Shown: positions 1 to 8,701 of the stretch, piece by piece
How positions within the stretch are numbered: position 1 is the first letter of the stretch
Layout: each line of letters begins with the position of its first letter
From: JBMNCR01 sp049366695
GTDB lineage: Bacteria > Bacillota > Clostridia > Eubacteriales > Alkalibacteraceae
Assembly (NCBI GenBank): GCA_049366695.1
Contig: JBMNCR010000043.1
Span: forward strand, 1 to 26,267
Direction: 5' to 3'
Length of the DNA stretch: 26,267 bases
The notes under the pieces: generated by a model
The model's database searches: none
Told to the model about the DNA's origin: nothing
The model's input: the letters and a program-made list of their open reading frames with translations, nothing else
Made by a program: the position numbers and the translations under genes

Positions 1-108
1 CTATGCCTAACAGTAAGACCGAAAATGTAAAAACACTATATATTTACTTACTCAATTTTAAATATTATTTGCAAACGGCATAATTTCTTCATGCTTCATA
101 GAAATACA

Positions 109-699
109 TTACACTGTACCGATTAGTGATTTCACTACTAAATCTATATCAATACACCCTCGCTCAACTAAATCATAGCTTCCATCATATAAACACCAAT
201 CTAATATTACACCTCTCGATGTTCTAAATATCCAATCACAAATATCTTCAGTTGATAATTTACATTTAAATTCACCTGTATCAATTCCCTTTTGAATAAT
301 TTCATTTAATTTTCTATAAAAATATCTCTCCTTATTAATCACATATTTGCTATCACTTATCATTTGCAATCTAAATATTGAAGTAATAACACTAGGGCCA
401 GATTTCGCTGTTTTTATAAGATATTCTCTCGTTATAAGCTTTAAAGCTATAAAATATGAATCAGTGTTTTGTGAATCCATAAATTCTTCTAATTCAATAT
501 CAAAAGTCTTAAAAGCATCATCAATAACATCTTCTTTAGAATCAAAATAGTGATAAAATGCACCAACTGATACAGATGCCTCCTCACATATTTCTTTTAT
601 CGTAACTTTCTCATAGCTTTTCATTTTGAATAATTCCATTGCACATACTATAAGTTTATGCCTTGTAACAATGGCTTGTTTTTGCCTATTCGTTAACAT
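109..699 (-). CDS. TetR/AcrR-family transcriptional regulator
   Basis: This 196-residue protein is a typical one-component repressor. An N-terminal helix-turn-helix domain (about residues 8-55, with the TetR hallmarks TIKEICEEASVSVGAFYHYF and a following SKED) binds DNA, and a divergent helical C-terminal domain would sense a ligand. The start is supported by a GAGAGG ribosome binding site just upstream. It diverges from a broken flavin oxidoreductase gene, and an inverted repeat at 844-882 lies between them as a possible operator. Its original target may have been that oxidoreductase, or genes beyond the window. The ligand cannot be told from sequence. Family assignment is firm; target assignment is inference. 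Confidence 0.9.
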   Translation of the reverse strand: MLTNRQKQAIVTRHKLIVCAMELFKMKSYEKVTIKEICEEASVSVGAFYHYFDSKEDVIDDAFKTFDIELEEFMDSQNTDSYFIALKLITREYLIKTAKSGPSVITSIFRLQMISDSKYVINKERYFYRKLNEIIQKGIDTGEFKCKLSTEDICDWIFRTSRGVILDWCLYDGSYDLVERGCIDIDLVVKSLIGTV

Positions 700-843
700 A
701 TCTTACCTCTCAATTCTATTTATTATCCATATTTAACAAATCATTCTCATATTCACCATGCTAAATATACGCTATTTTATCATTTTAAAACACTTAAATC
801 AATATTCATATTTTTATTGACAAAATAATAGTAATCTAATGGA

Positions 844-882
844 TTTAACATAGTATTATTTTGCGAATGTTATTATGTTAAA
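844..882. promoter_or_regulatory. Inverted repeat, candidate TetR operator
   Basis: Nine-base arms TTTAACATA (844-852) and TATGTTAAA (874-882) form a perfect inverted repeat about 35 bases before the start of the decayed oxidoreductase gene. They lie between it and the divergent TetR gene. A TTGACA hexamer occurs about 30 bases to the left, without a clear -10 at good spacing. Operator function is inferred from position. Confidence 0.4.
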
Positions 883-917
883 CCGCTAATGTTGTAATTA
901 TAGTAGGGGGAATGACA

Positions 918-1532
918 ATGTTAAATGACTATTCATAACTTTTCAAGTCTATAAAAATAGGAGAATTAGAAATTCCAAACAGATATTTTATGGCTCCAAA
1001 GGCAGCAATATTAATGGTATATTCATCCAACGCTTATACGGAAAGCGCAATTGACTATTATGTTGAAAGAGCATAAGATGAAATTGGTTCAGCTGATATG
1101 ATAGGACTTGGTCGTCCATTATTGGCTGATGCTGATTTGCCTAATAAGATAAGGAAAAATAAGATAGAAAAAATAATACCTTGTCTATCTTGTCATGATG
1201 TCTGTATGGGTAGAGTCAAGCAAGGACTTCACGTTTCTTGCGCAGTAAATCCAAGAACAGGACGCGAAGCCTCCTTCGCACTGAAAAAATCAGATTCTCC
1301 TAAAGATGTTTTAATTATTGGTGGCGGTATTGCAGGCTTAGAATCTGCAAGGGTCTTAACTTTAAGAGGCCACAATGTTACTTTGTTTGAAAAAACTTCT
1401 AAGCTAGGTGGGTCTTTAATCCCTGGAGATATGCCACCATTAAAAAGATACGATCATAAGCTTATTGAGTGGTATGAGCAAGAAATGAAGGATTTAATAT
1501 CAAATGAACAGCTAAAAAAATATATAGTTTAA
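918..1532 (+). pseudogene. Decayed Old Yellow Enzyme/BaiCD-type NADH:flavin oxidoreductase
   Basis: In one continuous frame, pieces of a large FMN/4Fe-4S/FAD oxidoreductase can be read. The first is the N-terminal start of the FMN barrel (IKIGELEIPNRYFMAPKA). The second is the barrel end (ADMIGLGRPLLADADLPNKI). Third comes the iron-sulfur segment with CLSCHDVCMGR, and fourth the start of the FAD domain with the dinucleotide motif IIGGGIAGLESARVL. Two in-frame TAA codons interrupt it, near 934 and after YVERA. Most of the barrel is missing and the FAD domain stops after about 70 residues. Intact relatives (2,4-dienoyl-CoA reductase, BaiCD, trimethylamine dehydrogenase families) have about 640-670 residues. 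The ribosome binding site GGGGG precedes ATG 918. The part from 1098 could still be translated but would not be an active enzyme. Confidence 0.8.
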
Positions 1533-1885
1533 TTTATAAATTGAGACAAAAACTGATTAAAAGCATCTTTGTCCCAATTGTTATTTAATAAGGTATCAGA
1601 AGCTGACGTGACCCGCTTTATACCTTTTTTATTATTGATATCTGGATATATAAATAGAAACTCCTCTTTTTCTACCCACGGTAACCTTCATGGCTTTGTG
1701 GCTAAAGTCAGTATTGAACTCATTCCAACTATGTTTGGTATGACATCCTTTACTCTTCCCACACAATCACTATCCTGCTGATCTATTCTTAGATCATGTA
1801 CTTGAAAACCTGCTGCTTTGGTCATACTTTTATGAATATTTTCTCCGATATCATGAATTCACCGTGAAGAACAAAATCGATGGCG
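1529..1885 (-). pseudogene. Remnant of a corrinoid (B12-binding) methyl-transfer protein
   Basis: Read on the minus strand from about 1885, the sequence shows the cobalamin-binding signature LHGE(I)HDIGEN, which matches the D-x-H-x-x-G region. It continues with AAGFQVHDL and then NIVGMSSILTLATK, matching the S-x-L region of MtaC/MtbC-type corrinoid proteins. A missing base before HDIG and a TGA plus frame change after LATK break the frame. The reading frame after the TGA runs to a stop at 1529-1531, but I cannot match that tail to the corrinoid family. The N-terminal helical domain is absent. The remnant overlaps the end of the oxidoreductase remnant tail to tail. It is a third lineage distinct from the two intact copies in the window. 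Confidence 0.65.
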
Positions 1886-1955
1886 CGATAGCTAGAAACA
1901 CTGTAAATAAACAAAACTATAGGAGGTATTTTATAAGAATAATTATAAACAATAA

Positions 1956-2365
1956 TTAAAGTTATATTTTAAGCTAAAAGGAACTTCTCCTCAAACTATT
2001 GAAGGATATAAACGAAAGGTAGATACTCTTATTAAACTTATTAAAGATAAGAGTCCTAATAAAGATATTGAAGATTTATCTTTATCAGATGTTCAAGAGT
2101 ATATTCTATATTTAAAAAATGTTAAAAAACTTTCTGCCTGTACCATTAATATTTATATTTCTGCTATAAAATTTTTCTACATCTCCCTTTTAGGTAAAAA
2201 TTTAACCAAAAGCTTATTGATTAAACCTAAGTTTAAAGGTTCAATAAAAGTAGAGCTTCTTTCATTAATCCTAGGAAAGATGTAAGCTTGTGTCCTGAGT
2301 GTAATAAAGGACATATGCAATTAACATGTTCCTTACTGGCTAGAGCTTCTCCTTATGGGATGTAA
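1956..2365 (+). mobile_element. IS91-like element remnant (recombinase N-terminus plus transposase C-terminus)
   Basis: An open frame from 1956 to 2285 lacks a start codon. It reads as the N-terminal SAM-like DNA-binding domain of a tyrosine recombinase (TSPQTIEGYKRKVDTL, then LSACTINIYISAIKFFY). The catalytic domain is absent. In the next frame, from about 2268 to 2365, RKDVSLCPECNKGHMQL resembles the zinc-ribbon-like C-terminus of IS91-family transposases. Recombinase and transposase genes are commonly adjacent in clostridial IS91 elements, so a single internal deletion would explain the join. The right end may lie within 2366-2560, but I could not define it. Immobile as it stands. Confidence 0.55.
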
Positions 2366-2577
2366 ACAGAATAGATTTTAGTCTTTAGCCTCTTTATTAG
2401 GGTGGGAGTTGGATGGCAATCAAAAATTTTGCTTAAAGTTTTTTATTGTTTGAGAGTATCTTTTTAATATATATTTCGAGCCTTTTTACGCAAAACTTCC
2501 GATTGTCCACTTAACTAACCGTCCCAAATAACTAGATAAGCCCTATCGCTTTAGTCCTTTGTATCAATATTGCAATT

Positions 2578-3234
2578 TCATTTACAAGTTATAACAAAGC
2601 CATTATTAGAAATTATACAAGTATTTAATAGGCAATCAGATTCTTGTATGGATTGTTTGAATAATGGTGTACTTGTGTCAATATTAAAAAAATCAAATAA
2701 TGCTTTCAAATAGAAGTCACTAATTGTTTTATGCGTGTATTGATTCGGTTTTTCGTAAACAAGTGAAGTTAGTTGTGCAAGCAATCCTGAATCTGCATAT
2801 TGAATAAGTGTTAATTTGTCACTCTCCAGGAGCACACCGCTTATTTTCTGCAAAATTTGATAGAATGGACTACGTTCAACATTCTCAGTTAAAGTTTCAT
2901 TGGCTAATTCCGCATAGAATCGCTGTAATTTAGGATCGATAAAAATAATTTTCCAAAATAATTTTATATGAAGAGCCATTTTTAATATATCATCATTTTT
3001 TTCATGTGATAGATTATCAACAATTTTATTGCAATATGAACCGACTTCCATAGTTATCAAAAAAGCAATATGATCTTTATTTTTATAATAATGATAAAAC
3101 AAGCTTTTTTGTGTGTGTGCTTCTTTACTTATATCAGATATTTTTGTATTTTTGAAGCCATTTTCATAAAACAATTTCGCACATATACTATATATTTTAT
3201 TCTTTGATTCTAAGCCAGGTTTATAAAATCCCAT
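2578..3234 (-). CDS. TetR/AcrR-family transcriptional regulator
   Basis: This 218-residue protein has a clear TetR helix-turn-helix domain (about residues 10-58, with AKLFYENGF, ISDISKEAHTQKSLFYHYY and KNKD). The helical C-terminal domain, about 150 residues, ends in a cysteine-containing tail. The ATG at 3234 follows an AGGAGGTATT ribosome binding site. It is divergent from the GPH-type transporter at 3667. The 430-base spacer holds a perfect consensus promoter whose spacer contains a 14-bp palindrome, so this protein is the obvious candidate repressor of the transporter and possibly of the downstream corrinoid and methyltransferase genes. The ligand, perhaps the methylated substrate, is unknown. 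Confidence 0.9.
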   Translation of the reverse strand: MGFYKPGLESKNKIYSICAKLFYENGFKNTKISDISKEAHTQKSLFYHYYKNKDHIAFLITMEVGSYCNKIVDNLSHEKNDDILKMALHIKLFWKIIFIDPKLQRFYAELANETLTENVERSPFYQILQKISGVLLESDKLTLIQYADSGLLAQLTSLVYEKPNQYTHKTISDFYLKALFDFFNIDTSTPLFKQSIQESDCLLNTCIISNNGFVITCK

Positions 3235-3345
3235 AATACCTCCTATTCTTCATTTTATTGTATCAATTAATATAATGCTTTACAACGTATCTGTATGGAA
3301 ATCATTCTAAAAATTATATTTTTTATCAATTTTATTATAAGTGTG

Positions 3346-3374
3346 TTGACAATTTAAATTGTATAAAATATAAT
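3346..3374 (+). promoter_or_regulatory. Consensus sigma-A promoter with palindromic spacer
   Basis: TTGACA (3346-3351), a 17-base spacer and TATAAT (3369-3374) match the vegetative consensus exactly. The perfect palindrome ACAATTTAAATTGT (3349-3362) overlaps the -35 and fills much of the spacer, a classic position for a repressor site. The promoter points at the transporter at 3667 and implies a leader of about 285 bases. Binding by the divergent TetR protein is inferred. Confidence 0.7.
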
Positions 3375-3518
3375 ATTTATAATATAGAACTAGGTCAATA
3401 TATAGCTCGGACAATTCTGATTATAATTTTTTCTGTAACCAATATATCTATCAAGATATATGTATTAACGAATGTTCAGTTATAGATTGCCAGAGTATAT
3501 TAGAGATTTCGTGATAAT

Positions 3519-3534
3519 AAAGGTGCGCACCTTT
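3519..3534. promoter_or_regulatory. 16-bp perfect palindrome in the transporter leader
   Basis: AAAGGTGCGCACCTTT is a perfect palindrome with a GC core in AT-rich sequence, followed by a few T residues (ctttttatat). As DNA it could be an operator. As RNA it could be a weak terminator or attenuator in the long leader of the gene at 3667. I see no B12-box or other known riboswitch pattern in the leader. Confidence 0.4.
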
Positions 3535-3666
3535 TTATATAAGATTTGAAAATTATTTTGTTTTCATTCTTATTCTATACTAAGAAATAGGAGGTCTAAG
3601 CTAAATATATTAATTCAAAAGATTTTTTGAAATTTTAAAAAAATAAAAAAAAGGAAGGAGAATAAA

Positions 3667-5052
3667 ATGAACACATTAAAAAAATCTGTTGTCAATAAAT
3701 ATGCATTTTATGGCTTCGGGCAAGCCGTTGGCGTTATGGTACCTATGACGTATATCTCAGTATTTATGACTGAAAACCTGTTGATGAGTGCCGCTTTAAT
3801 GGGTACCGTATTATTAGTTTCGAGAATTATAGATTTTATTTTCGGTGTTACCGCTGGTGGAATTATAGAGAAAACAAAAATGAAGTGGGGTAAATATCGA
3901 TCATGGCTCATCGTTTTGAAATGGGTCATTCTTATTGGTGTTTTCCTTATGTTTTTTGATTCATCGGCACTTCATATCGCTGCTAAAGTAACGATAAGTA
4001 TTGTTGCTTATACTATGGTAAATGCTTCACTTAATTTTACGCAAACTGCGCAATTCGGAATCATGTCACTTATATCCGGACCGTCAATGGATAACAGAAA
4101 TAATCTTTCAATCAGGAATGCTCAATATATGGCAGCAGCTCAAATAGCAACATCTGCAGCAACAATACCACTGATTAATTTATTGACACCTCTTGTTGGT
4201 CAGAGCATGGGATATTTGATTGTTGGTGTCGCTTTTGCGCTCGTTCTTGTTGCTAGTTGTGGTGTGCTGACAAAACTCGCAGAGCCATATGATATTCCTC
4301 AAATCACGAATAATCCTGGAGCTCCTGTAGTTTCAGTCGGAGATATTGTAAAATCGGTTGTGACAAATGGACAGTTATTAATTGTTTTAACAGCAAACAT
4401 TTTATTCAATACTGGAATGATGGTAAGTATGGGGATTATGGCATATTACTATATTTATGTATTAGGTAATTTTACGTTGATGGCAGTAGGTATGACAATC
4501 ACAACTGTATTTGGCTTAGTTGCAAGTATGTTTGCACCCAAAATTGCTGTGAAACTTGGTAAGAAAAATGCAATGATCGTAGGATTACTGATCTATGCAC
4601 TAAGCAATGTAGCAATTGTATTATTTGGAGGTGTATCATTAACTGTATATATAGTTTTTGCATGCTTGTACACAACTGGTATGTATTTCTTTATGGGATT
4701 CGGACCTAATTATTTCCTTGATTGTGCAGAATACGGTCTTTGGAAAACAGGAAAAGATAATCGTGCAGTTGCGATGTCTTTAATGAATGTTCCGATCAAG
4801 ATCGGCATGGCACTTGGAGGAGCTATTGGAGGTTATGGCTTAGCGATAATTGGGTATACGGCAGGAATGATGCCAACGCCTGAGTTTACCAGTAAGTTTA
4901 TGATCTTATTTGGAGGGGCTCCTGCAGCATTGACCTTCTTAGCAGCTATGCTAATGTTGTTAGGTTATAAACTAAAGGATGAAGACTGCAAGAAATATGC
5001 AGAAGAAAATGCGGCTAAGATGCAATCGATGACGGGCATTTCTCCAGAATAA
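3667..5052 (+). CDS. MFS transporter of the GPH (glycoside-pentoside-hexuronide:cation symporter) type
   Basis: This 461-residue, strongly hydrophobic protein has about twelve predicted membrane segments. The loop between helices 2 and 3 carries KTKMKWGKYRSWLIV, matching the R/K-x-G-x-x-RPW signature of the GPH family (MelB, XynB, YicJ). Later family-like features include DCAEYGLWKTGKDNRAVAMS before helices 10-11. The start has a GGAAGGAG ribosome binding site. The family imports small solutes with Na+ or H+. Placed before a corrinoid protein and several methyltransferases, it probably brings in the methylated substrate, but the solute is not knowable from sequence. It is followed by a hairpin terminator, so downstream genes may have separate transcription. 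Family assignment is confident; substrate is inference. Confidence 0.85.
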   Translation: MNTLKKSVVNKYAFYGFGQAVGVMVPMTYISVFMTENLLMSAALMGTVLLVSRIIDFIFGVTAGGIIEKTKMKWGKYRSWLIVLKWVILIGVFLMFFDSSALHIAAKVTISIVAYTMVNASLNFTQTAQFGIMSLISGPSMDNRNNLSIRNAQYMAAAQIATSAATIPLINLLTPLVGQSMGYLIVGVAFALVLVASCGVLTKLAEPYDIPQITNNPGAPVVSVGDIVKSVVTNGQLLIVLTANILFNTGMMVSMGIMAYYYIYVLGNFTLMAVGMTITTVFGLVASMFAPKIAVKLGKKNAMIVGLLIYALSNVAIVLFGGVSLTVYIVFACLYTTGMYFFMGFGPNYFLDCAEYGLWKTGKDNRAVAMSLMNVPIKIGMALGGAIGGYGLAIIGYTAGMMPTPEFTSKFMILFGGAPAALTFLAAMLMLLGYKLKDEDCKKYAEENAAKMQSMTGISPE

Positions 5053-5097
5053 CCTTGAGAAAAATCTGAATAATTTAAGACTTTAAAATATTTTATT

Positions 5098-5147
5098 GTA
5101 GATGCAAGGAAACAGTCATATCCTTGTATCTGCAAAGTCTATTTTTT
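5098..5147 (+). terminator. Rho-independent terminator after the GPH transporter
   Basis: GTAGATGCAAGGA (5098-5110) pairs with TCCTTGTATCTGC (5121-5133), with wobble pairs. A run of T residues at 5142-5147 follows a few bases downstream. Confidence 0.65.
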
Positions 5148-5303
5148 CAATGGTAATGGTATTTCGACATTAAAACAATAACTTTATAAATCATAATTTT
5201 TTTGAAAAAAAATATTCACAGAAATTTATGCTACATGCTTAAGTATAAAAATCATGACTAAACTTAGAACAAACAAGAAGTAATAAAAAAGGAGGACATA
5301 TAA

Positions 5304-5930
5304 ATGTCAAAAATTACAGAAATTACTACTGCTGTTGAAGTAGGTAAATCTAAGATTATAGCAGAAATTGTGCAAGATGCACTGAATGAAGGTTTAAGTG
5401 CAAACGAAATTTTACAAGCTATGATCGGATCTATGAGCGTAGTCGGAGATAAGTTCTCTTCAGGCGAAATTTTCGTACCTGAAATGTTGATATCCGCACG
5501 CGCCATGCAAAAAGGTGTAGAAGTACTAAAACCTATCTTGGCAGGCGAAGGGAGTATCTCACTTGGAAAATGCATCATTGGAACAGTGGAAGGCGATCTT
5601 CATGATATAGGCAAAAACTTAGTAGCGATCATGATCGAAAGCACAGGGTTTGACGTGATCGACCTAGGCGTAGACGTTACAGCCGATAAATTCATAGAGG
5701 CCATCAAAGCAAACGCGGATGTAAAAGTAGTGGCATGTTCCGCACTTCTTACAACAACCATGCCTGCATTGGGATCAACTGTAAAAGCAATCAAAGCAAG
5801 CGGACTTGAAGGATTTAAAGTTATTGTCGGCGGAGCGCCGATTACACAAGCATTTGCTGATGAAGTTGGAGCAGATGCTTATGCACAAGACGCAGGTGGT
5901 GCTGCTATTACCGCGAAAACTTTGGTTTAA
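5304..5930 (+). CDS. Corrinoid protein of a methyltransferase system (MtaC/MtbC/MtvC-like)
   Basis: This 208-residue cytoplasmic methyl carrier would receive a methyl group on cobalt from a substrate-specific methyltransferase. The N-terminal four-helix B12-binding-2 domain spans about residues 1-85 (GDKFSSGEIFVPEML). The Rossmann-like B12 domain follows with GTVEGDLHDIGKN, which contains the D-x-H-x-x-G lower-ligand motif, then CSALLTTTM (the S-x-L motif) and VIVGGAPIT (the GG motif). Length is normal for the family. A strong AAAAGGAGG ribosome binding site fixes the start. The methyltransferase-like gene at 5975 starts 44 bases after its stop, so they are probably one operon. It is very similar to the protein at 18656. 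The middle of the gene (about 5630-5830) is visibly more GC-rich than its ends. Cognate substrate is unknown. Confidence 0.93.
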   Translation: MSKITEITTAVEVGKSKIIAEIVQDALNEGLSANEILQAMIGSMSVVGDKFSSGEIFVPEMLISARAMQKGVEVLKPILAGEGSISLGKCIIGTVEGDLHDIGKNLVAIMIESTGFDVIDLGVDVTADKFIEAIKANADVKVVACSALLTTTMPALGSTVKAIKASGLEGFKVIVGGAPITQAFADEVGADAYAQDAGGAAITAKTLV

Positions 5931-5974
5931 CTATATATATGTTAAATATGAATAATAGAAAGTAGGGGAATAAC

Positions 5975-7060
5975 ATGACACATCCAAAATTTAATGAAAA
6001 AGAATTAAAAGTTGTTAGTGAAATACCTGGTTTTTTACCGGAAATGCCTTCTACGCCGATATATGATTTTCCTGTCTCGCCTAAAGAAGCATTCAAATTA
6101 ACAATGGAAAAAGATCCAATTTGGCTAATTGCTGGCATTGGTGTTGAAATGGGGATATTCTCACCAAGAATTATGCCTGATAATATCGCAAGAGCACTTG
6201 TATTTGAAGTAGAACCTTTGGCCCCTGAAGATTTCGGTGGAAAAGATATGTTTGGTATTGAGTGGGAATACATACCTATAGCGCAAGGTTCAATGGTTAA
6301 ACCGGGCAACCCCTTCCTTGAAGATGCTAATGAATGGTATGACAAAGTAGTATGGCCAGATATTAATAGTTGGGATTGGGAAGGCTCCGCAAGAAAAAAT
6401 AAAGAGTTCTTGAATCAAGGCAAGTGGATCTCACCTACAATCTTAAATGGTTATTATGAAAGATTAATTTCCTTCATGGACTTTGATGGTGCTATCATGG
6501 CATTGATCGATGAAGATCAGAAAAAAGCTGTAAAAGATTTATTTGAAAAATTGACAGATCTTTATATAGAAATTGTTGATAAAATGGTTGAATACTACAA
6601 TGTAGATGGTATTAATGTACATGATGATTGGGGTTCACAAAGAGCACCCTTTTTCTCACCTGCAACAGCAATGGAAATGATTGTTCCCGCGATGAAAAGG
6701 CTAACGGATCACATCCACTCAAAGGGACTTTATGCAGATCTACATAGTTGCGGACACCTTGAATTGCAAGTTCCATCGATAATTGCAGCAGGTTGGGATT
6801 CATGGAATCCTCAAGCAATGAATGATACTCATATGCTTTATGAAAAATATGGTGATCAAATTGTTATAGGAGCAATCCCGGATACTTTTGATCCAATGAC
6901 AACTCCTGAAGACGAACAACGTGCAGCCGCTGCAAAATTTGTCGATGAATTTTGCAAACCTGGAAAACCTTCAATGTTCAATATGTATGGCGCCGGCGTA
7001 ATGTCACCTGCTTATAGAGAAGAATTATATAAGCGTTCTCGAATTAAGTATAGTCAATAA
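5975..7060 (+). CDS. UroD-superfamily corrinoid methyltransferase, class A (H-x-C...C)
   Basis: This 361-residue protein belongs to the uroporphyrinogen-decarboxylase superfamily, which includes the zinc methyltransferases MtaA/MtbA and many O-demethylase components. H257-x-C259 (in DLHSCGH) and C327 (in FCKPGKP) fit the H-x-C-xn-C zinc pattern known from MtaA/MtbA. HDDWGSQRAPFFSP begins at residue 216 and probably lines the barrel mouth. The start has an AGTAGGGG ribosome binding site, 44 bases after the corrinoid gene at 5304, its likely partner. It is closely similar to the proteins at 7182 and 17422, including the C-terminal Y-K-R-S-R-I ending. It probably moves methyl groups to or from the corrinoid protein. 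A direct role in porphyrin synthesis is unlikely given context. Substrate unassigned. Confidence 0.87.
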   Translation: MTHPKFNEKELKVVSEIPGFLPEMPSTPIYDFPVSPKEAFKLTMEKDPIWLIAGIGVEMGIFSPRIMPDNIARALVFEVEPLAPEDFGGKDMFGIEWEYIPIAQGSMVKPGNPFLEDANEWYDKVVWPDINSWDWEGSARKNKEFLNQGKWISPTILNGYYERLISFMDFDGAIMALIDEDQKKAVKDLFEKLTDLYIEIVDKMVEYYNVDGINVHDDWGSQRAPFFSPATAMEMIVPAMKRLTDHIHSKGLYADLHSCGHLELQVPSIIAAGWDSWNPQAMNDTHMLYEKYGDQIVIGAIPDTFDPMTTPEDEQRAAAAKFVDEFCKPGKPSMFNMYGAGVMSPAYREELYKRSRIKYSQ

Positions 7061-7078
7061 ATAACGACACCCTTTTTC

Positions 7079-7119
7079 TAAATAAGGAGTAGATATGTAA
7101 TGTGTTTACTCCTTATTTA
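7079..7119 (+). terminator. Intercistronic 13-bp hairpin between two methyltransferase genes
   Basis: TAAATAAGGAGTA (7079-7091) and TACTCCTTATTTA (7107-7119) are perfect arms with a 15-base loop. No T-run follows, so this could be a processing or stability element, or an inefficient terminator, rather than a full stop. The left arm contains an AAGGAG sequence that would be hidden in the stem. Confidence 0.5.
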
Positions 7120-7181
7120 AGAATGTAATATGTAAATATCAATTTATTTAATTGATAAATAATAATTTAAAGGAGACAAAT

Positions 7182-8213
7182 ATGAAGCGTATTCCATTTT
7201 TAGAAGATGAAATGATAGTAAAAGGTGAATATCCCGGATTCTTTGAAGGGATGCCGCCTACACCAAAACTATCTACTCCCATTACTCCAAAAGAAAACTA
7301 CCTTGCAGCATATCGTGAAAAAGAAATGCTATGGCTTCCTTCAACAGTGGATCAAACCATGGTTATGCCAATGTTCCTAGAAGATAATGTCGCTCGATTT
7401 GCAGGCGGAGGAAAAGATTTTTTTGGTATTGAATGGATTTGGATTGAGGTGGCAATGGGGGCAATGGTTAAACCGGGATCGCCACTTATCAATGATATGA
7501 ATCATTGGAAAGAAAAAATTGTATTTCCAAATCTTGATAATTATCCTTGGGAAACAGCAAATGAAACGACCTTTGACGACGAGGAGAGGATTGTTTCTGC
7601 CTCAGTGCCTAATGGTCTGTTTGAACGGCTTATTTCATTTATGGATTTTGAAGGAGCAGCGCTTGCATTGATTGATGAAGATCAGCAAAATGCAATTTTA
7701 GATTTTTTTGATCGGCTTGCTGATTTTTATATTCAACTGACAGATAAATTTATCGAATATTATCATATTGATATACTAAATTTCCATGATGACTGGGGCT
7801 CACAGCGTGCACCGTTTTTTTCACCGGAAACAGTTCGAAAAATGATACTTCCAGCTTTGAAAAAAATTGTAGATCATGCACATAAGAAAAAATTAATTTT
7901 TGATATGCATTCATGTGGTAAAAACGAAATGCTCACACCAATATACATTGAGGCAGGAGTTGATTCGTGGTCACCTCAAACAATGAATGATCTAGGATCA
8001 TTATACAAAAAATACGGTGATAAAATAATGTTCAGTGTTTCGCCTCCTGAAATGAGTCCTGATGCTACAGATGAAGAGATATACTTAGTAGCTCAAAGAT
8101 TTGTGGACCAATATTGTCATTTGGGGAAACCTGTTTCAGTTTTTTTATTTGAATCACATCCCAAAATGAGGGAGGCTATATATAAACTTAGTCGAATTGC
8201 GCTTAGTACATAA
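7182..8213 (+). CDS. UroD-superfamily corrinoid methyltransferase, class A paralog
   Basis: I place the start at ATG 7182, which follows AAAGGAG at good distance. A longer frame from TTG 7152 has no ribosome binding site, and its extra residues do not match the paralogs. The 343-residue product carries HDDWGSQRAPFFSP (from residue 202), H243-x-C245 (in DMHSCGK) and C312 (in YCHLGKP), so the predicted zinc site is complete. Compared with the protein at 5975 it lacks about 17 residues and has GKNEM where the others have GHLE/GHIE, which may alter substrate fit. It lies downstream of 5975 behind a hairpin and probably shares its transcript. Likely a second substrate-specific or a partner methyltransferase for the corrinoid protein at 5304. 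Confidence 0.85.
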   Translation: MKRIPFLEDEMIVKGEYPGFFEGMPPTPKLSTPITPKENYLAAYREKEMLWLPSTVDQTMVMPMFLEDNVARFAGGGKDFFGIEWIWIEVAMGAMVKPGSPLINDMNHWKEKIVFPNLDNYPWETANETTFDDEERIVSASVPNGLFERLISFMDFEGAALALIDEDQQNAILDFFDRLADFYIQLTDKFIEYYHIDILNFHDDWGSQRAPFFSPETVRKMILPALKKIVDHAHKKKLIFDMHSCGKNEMLTPIYIEAGVDSWSPQTMNDLGSLYKKYGDKIMFSVSPPEMSPDATDEEIYLVAQRFVDQYCHLGKPVSVFLFESHPKMREAIYKLSRIALST

Positions 8214-8368
8214 TTTGCAGGATACTAAAGTAAAAGATGTACTTTGTTTTGCAATAAATTGCCTCTATGGATATTCAATATCGCAATAGAAACAATTGCA
8301 GTTGAGGCATTATATATTTATAGGGTCCTGTCTTTATAAATTGAATATTTAACTCAAAAATCACCAAG

Positions 8369-8404
8369 AGCAGTGGAGATTATACAAATAACAATTCCAC
8401 TGCT
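8369..8404. terminator. Hairpin between converging genes
   Basis: AGCAGTGGA (8369-8377) and TCCACTGCT (8396-8404) are perfect 9-base arms with an 18-base loop. It lies between the ends of two converging genes. Only two T residues follow on the plus strand, so terminator strength is doubtful. Confidence 0.4.
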
Positions 8405-8530
8405 TTAAAAGATATAATTCAATTTTTGAAAGAATTTAATTTTAACTTATAACTTACTAATAAGAATAAACACAAATACATCTCAAAAAAACACATAAAG
8501 TTGATAACTGCAGCCAAGATACTATAATGC

Positions 8531-8670
8531 CTATACCATTGGTAAAAATTCTAAATTTATAAGCGTATCAAAGCTTTCCATTACATACATTTTTCTTATC
8601 TCATCATTAACTGAAGACACTTTAGGTATTTTAGAGTACGCTATTGGATTGTCAACCTTTTTATAGACAC
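8531..8670 (-). pseudogene. Unidentified coding fragment
   Basis: On the minus strand about 46 codons are open, ending at TAG (8531-8533). The frame includes DNPIAYSKIPKVSSVNDEIR followed by KMYVMESFDTLINLEFLPMV. There is no ATG with a ribosome binding site at its upstream end. The amino-acid composition looks like real protein, so this is probably the C-terminal scrap of a lost gene. I do not recognise the family. Confidence 0.3.
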
Positions 8671-8701
8671 AAAGAGTAATTTAATATACCAATAGGTTTT
8701 A

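Larger units (their letters stand above)
8214..8701. other. Intergenic region between converging methyltransferase genes
   Basis: No complete gene is visible. The region holds a hairpin at 8369-8404 and a short minus-strand coding fragment ending at 8531, both listed separately. Looser inverted sequence, with TTGCCTC and GAGGCA arms between about 8258 and 8310, may help terminate the gene at 7182. Confidence 0.6.

Noticed and set aside
1569..1781. Plus-strand ORF of 70 codons
   Set aside because: The minus strand here carries recognisable corrinoid-protein remnants; the plus frame has no start signal or family match.
3375..3666. Possible cobalamin riboswitch in the transporter leader
   Set aside because: B12-dependent genes follow, but no B12-box-like sequence or the expected multi-stem pattern is visible.
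7152..7181. TTG start for the methyltransferase at 7182
   Set aside because: No ribosome binding site, and the added residues encode the AAAGGAG that serves ATG 7182.
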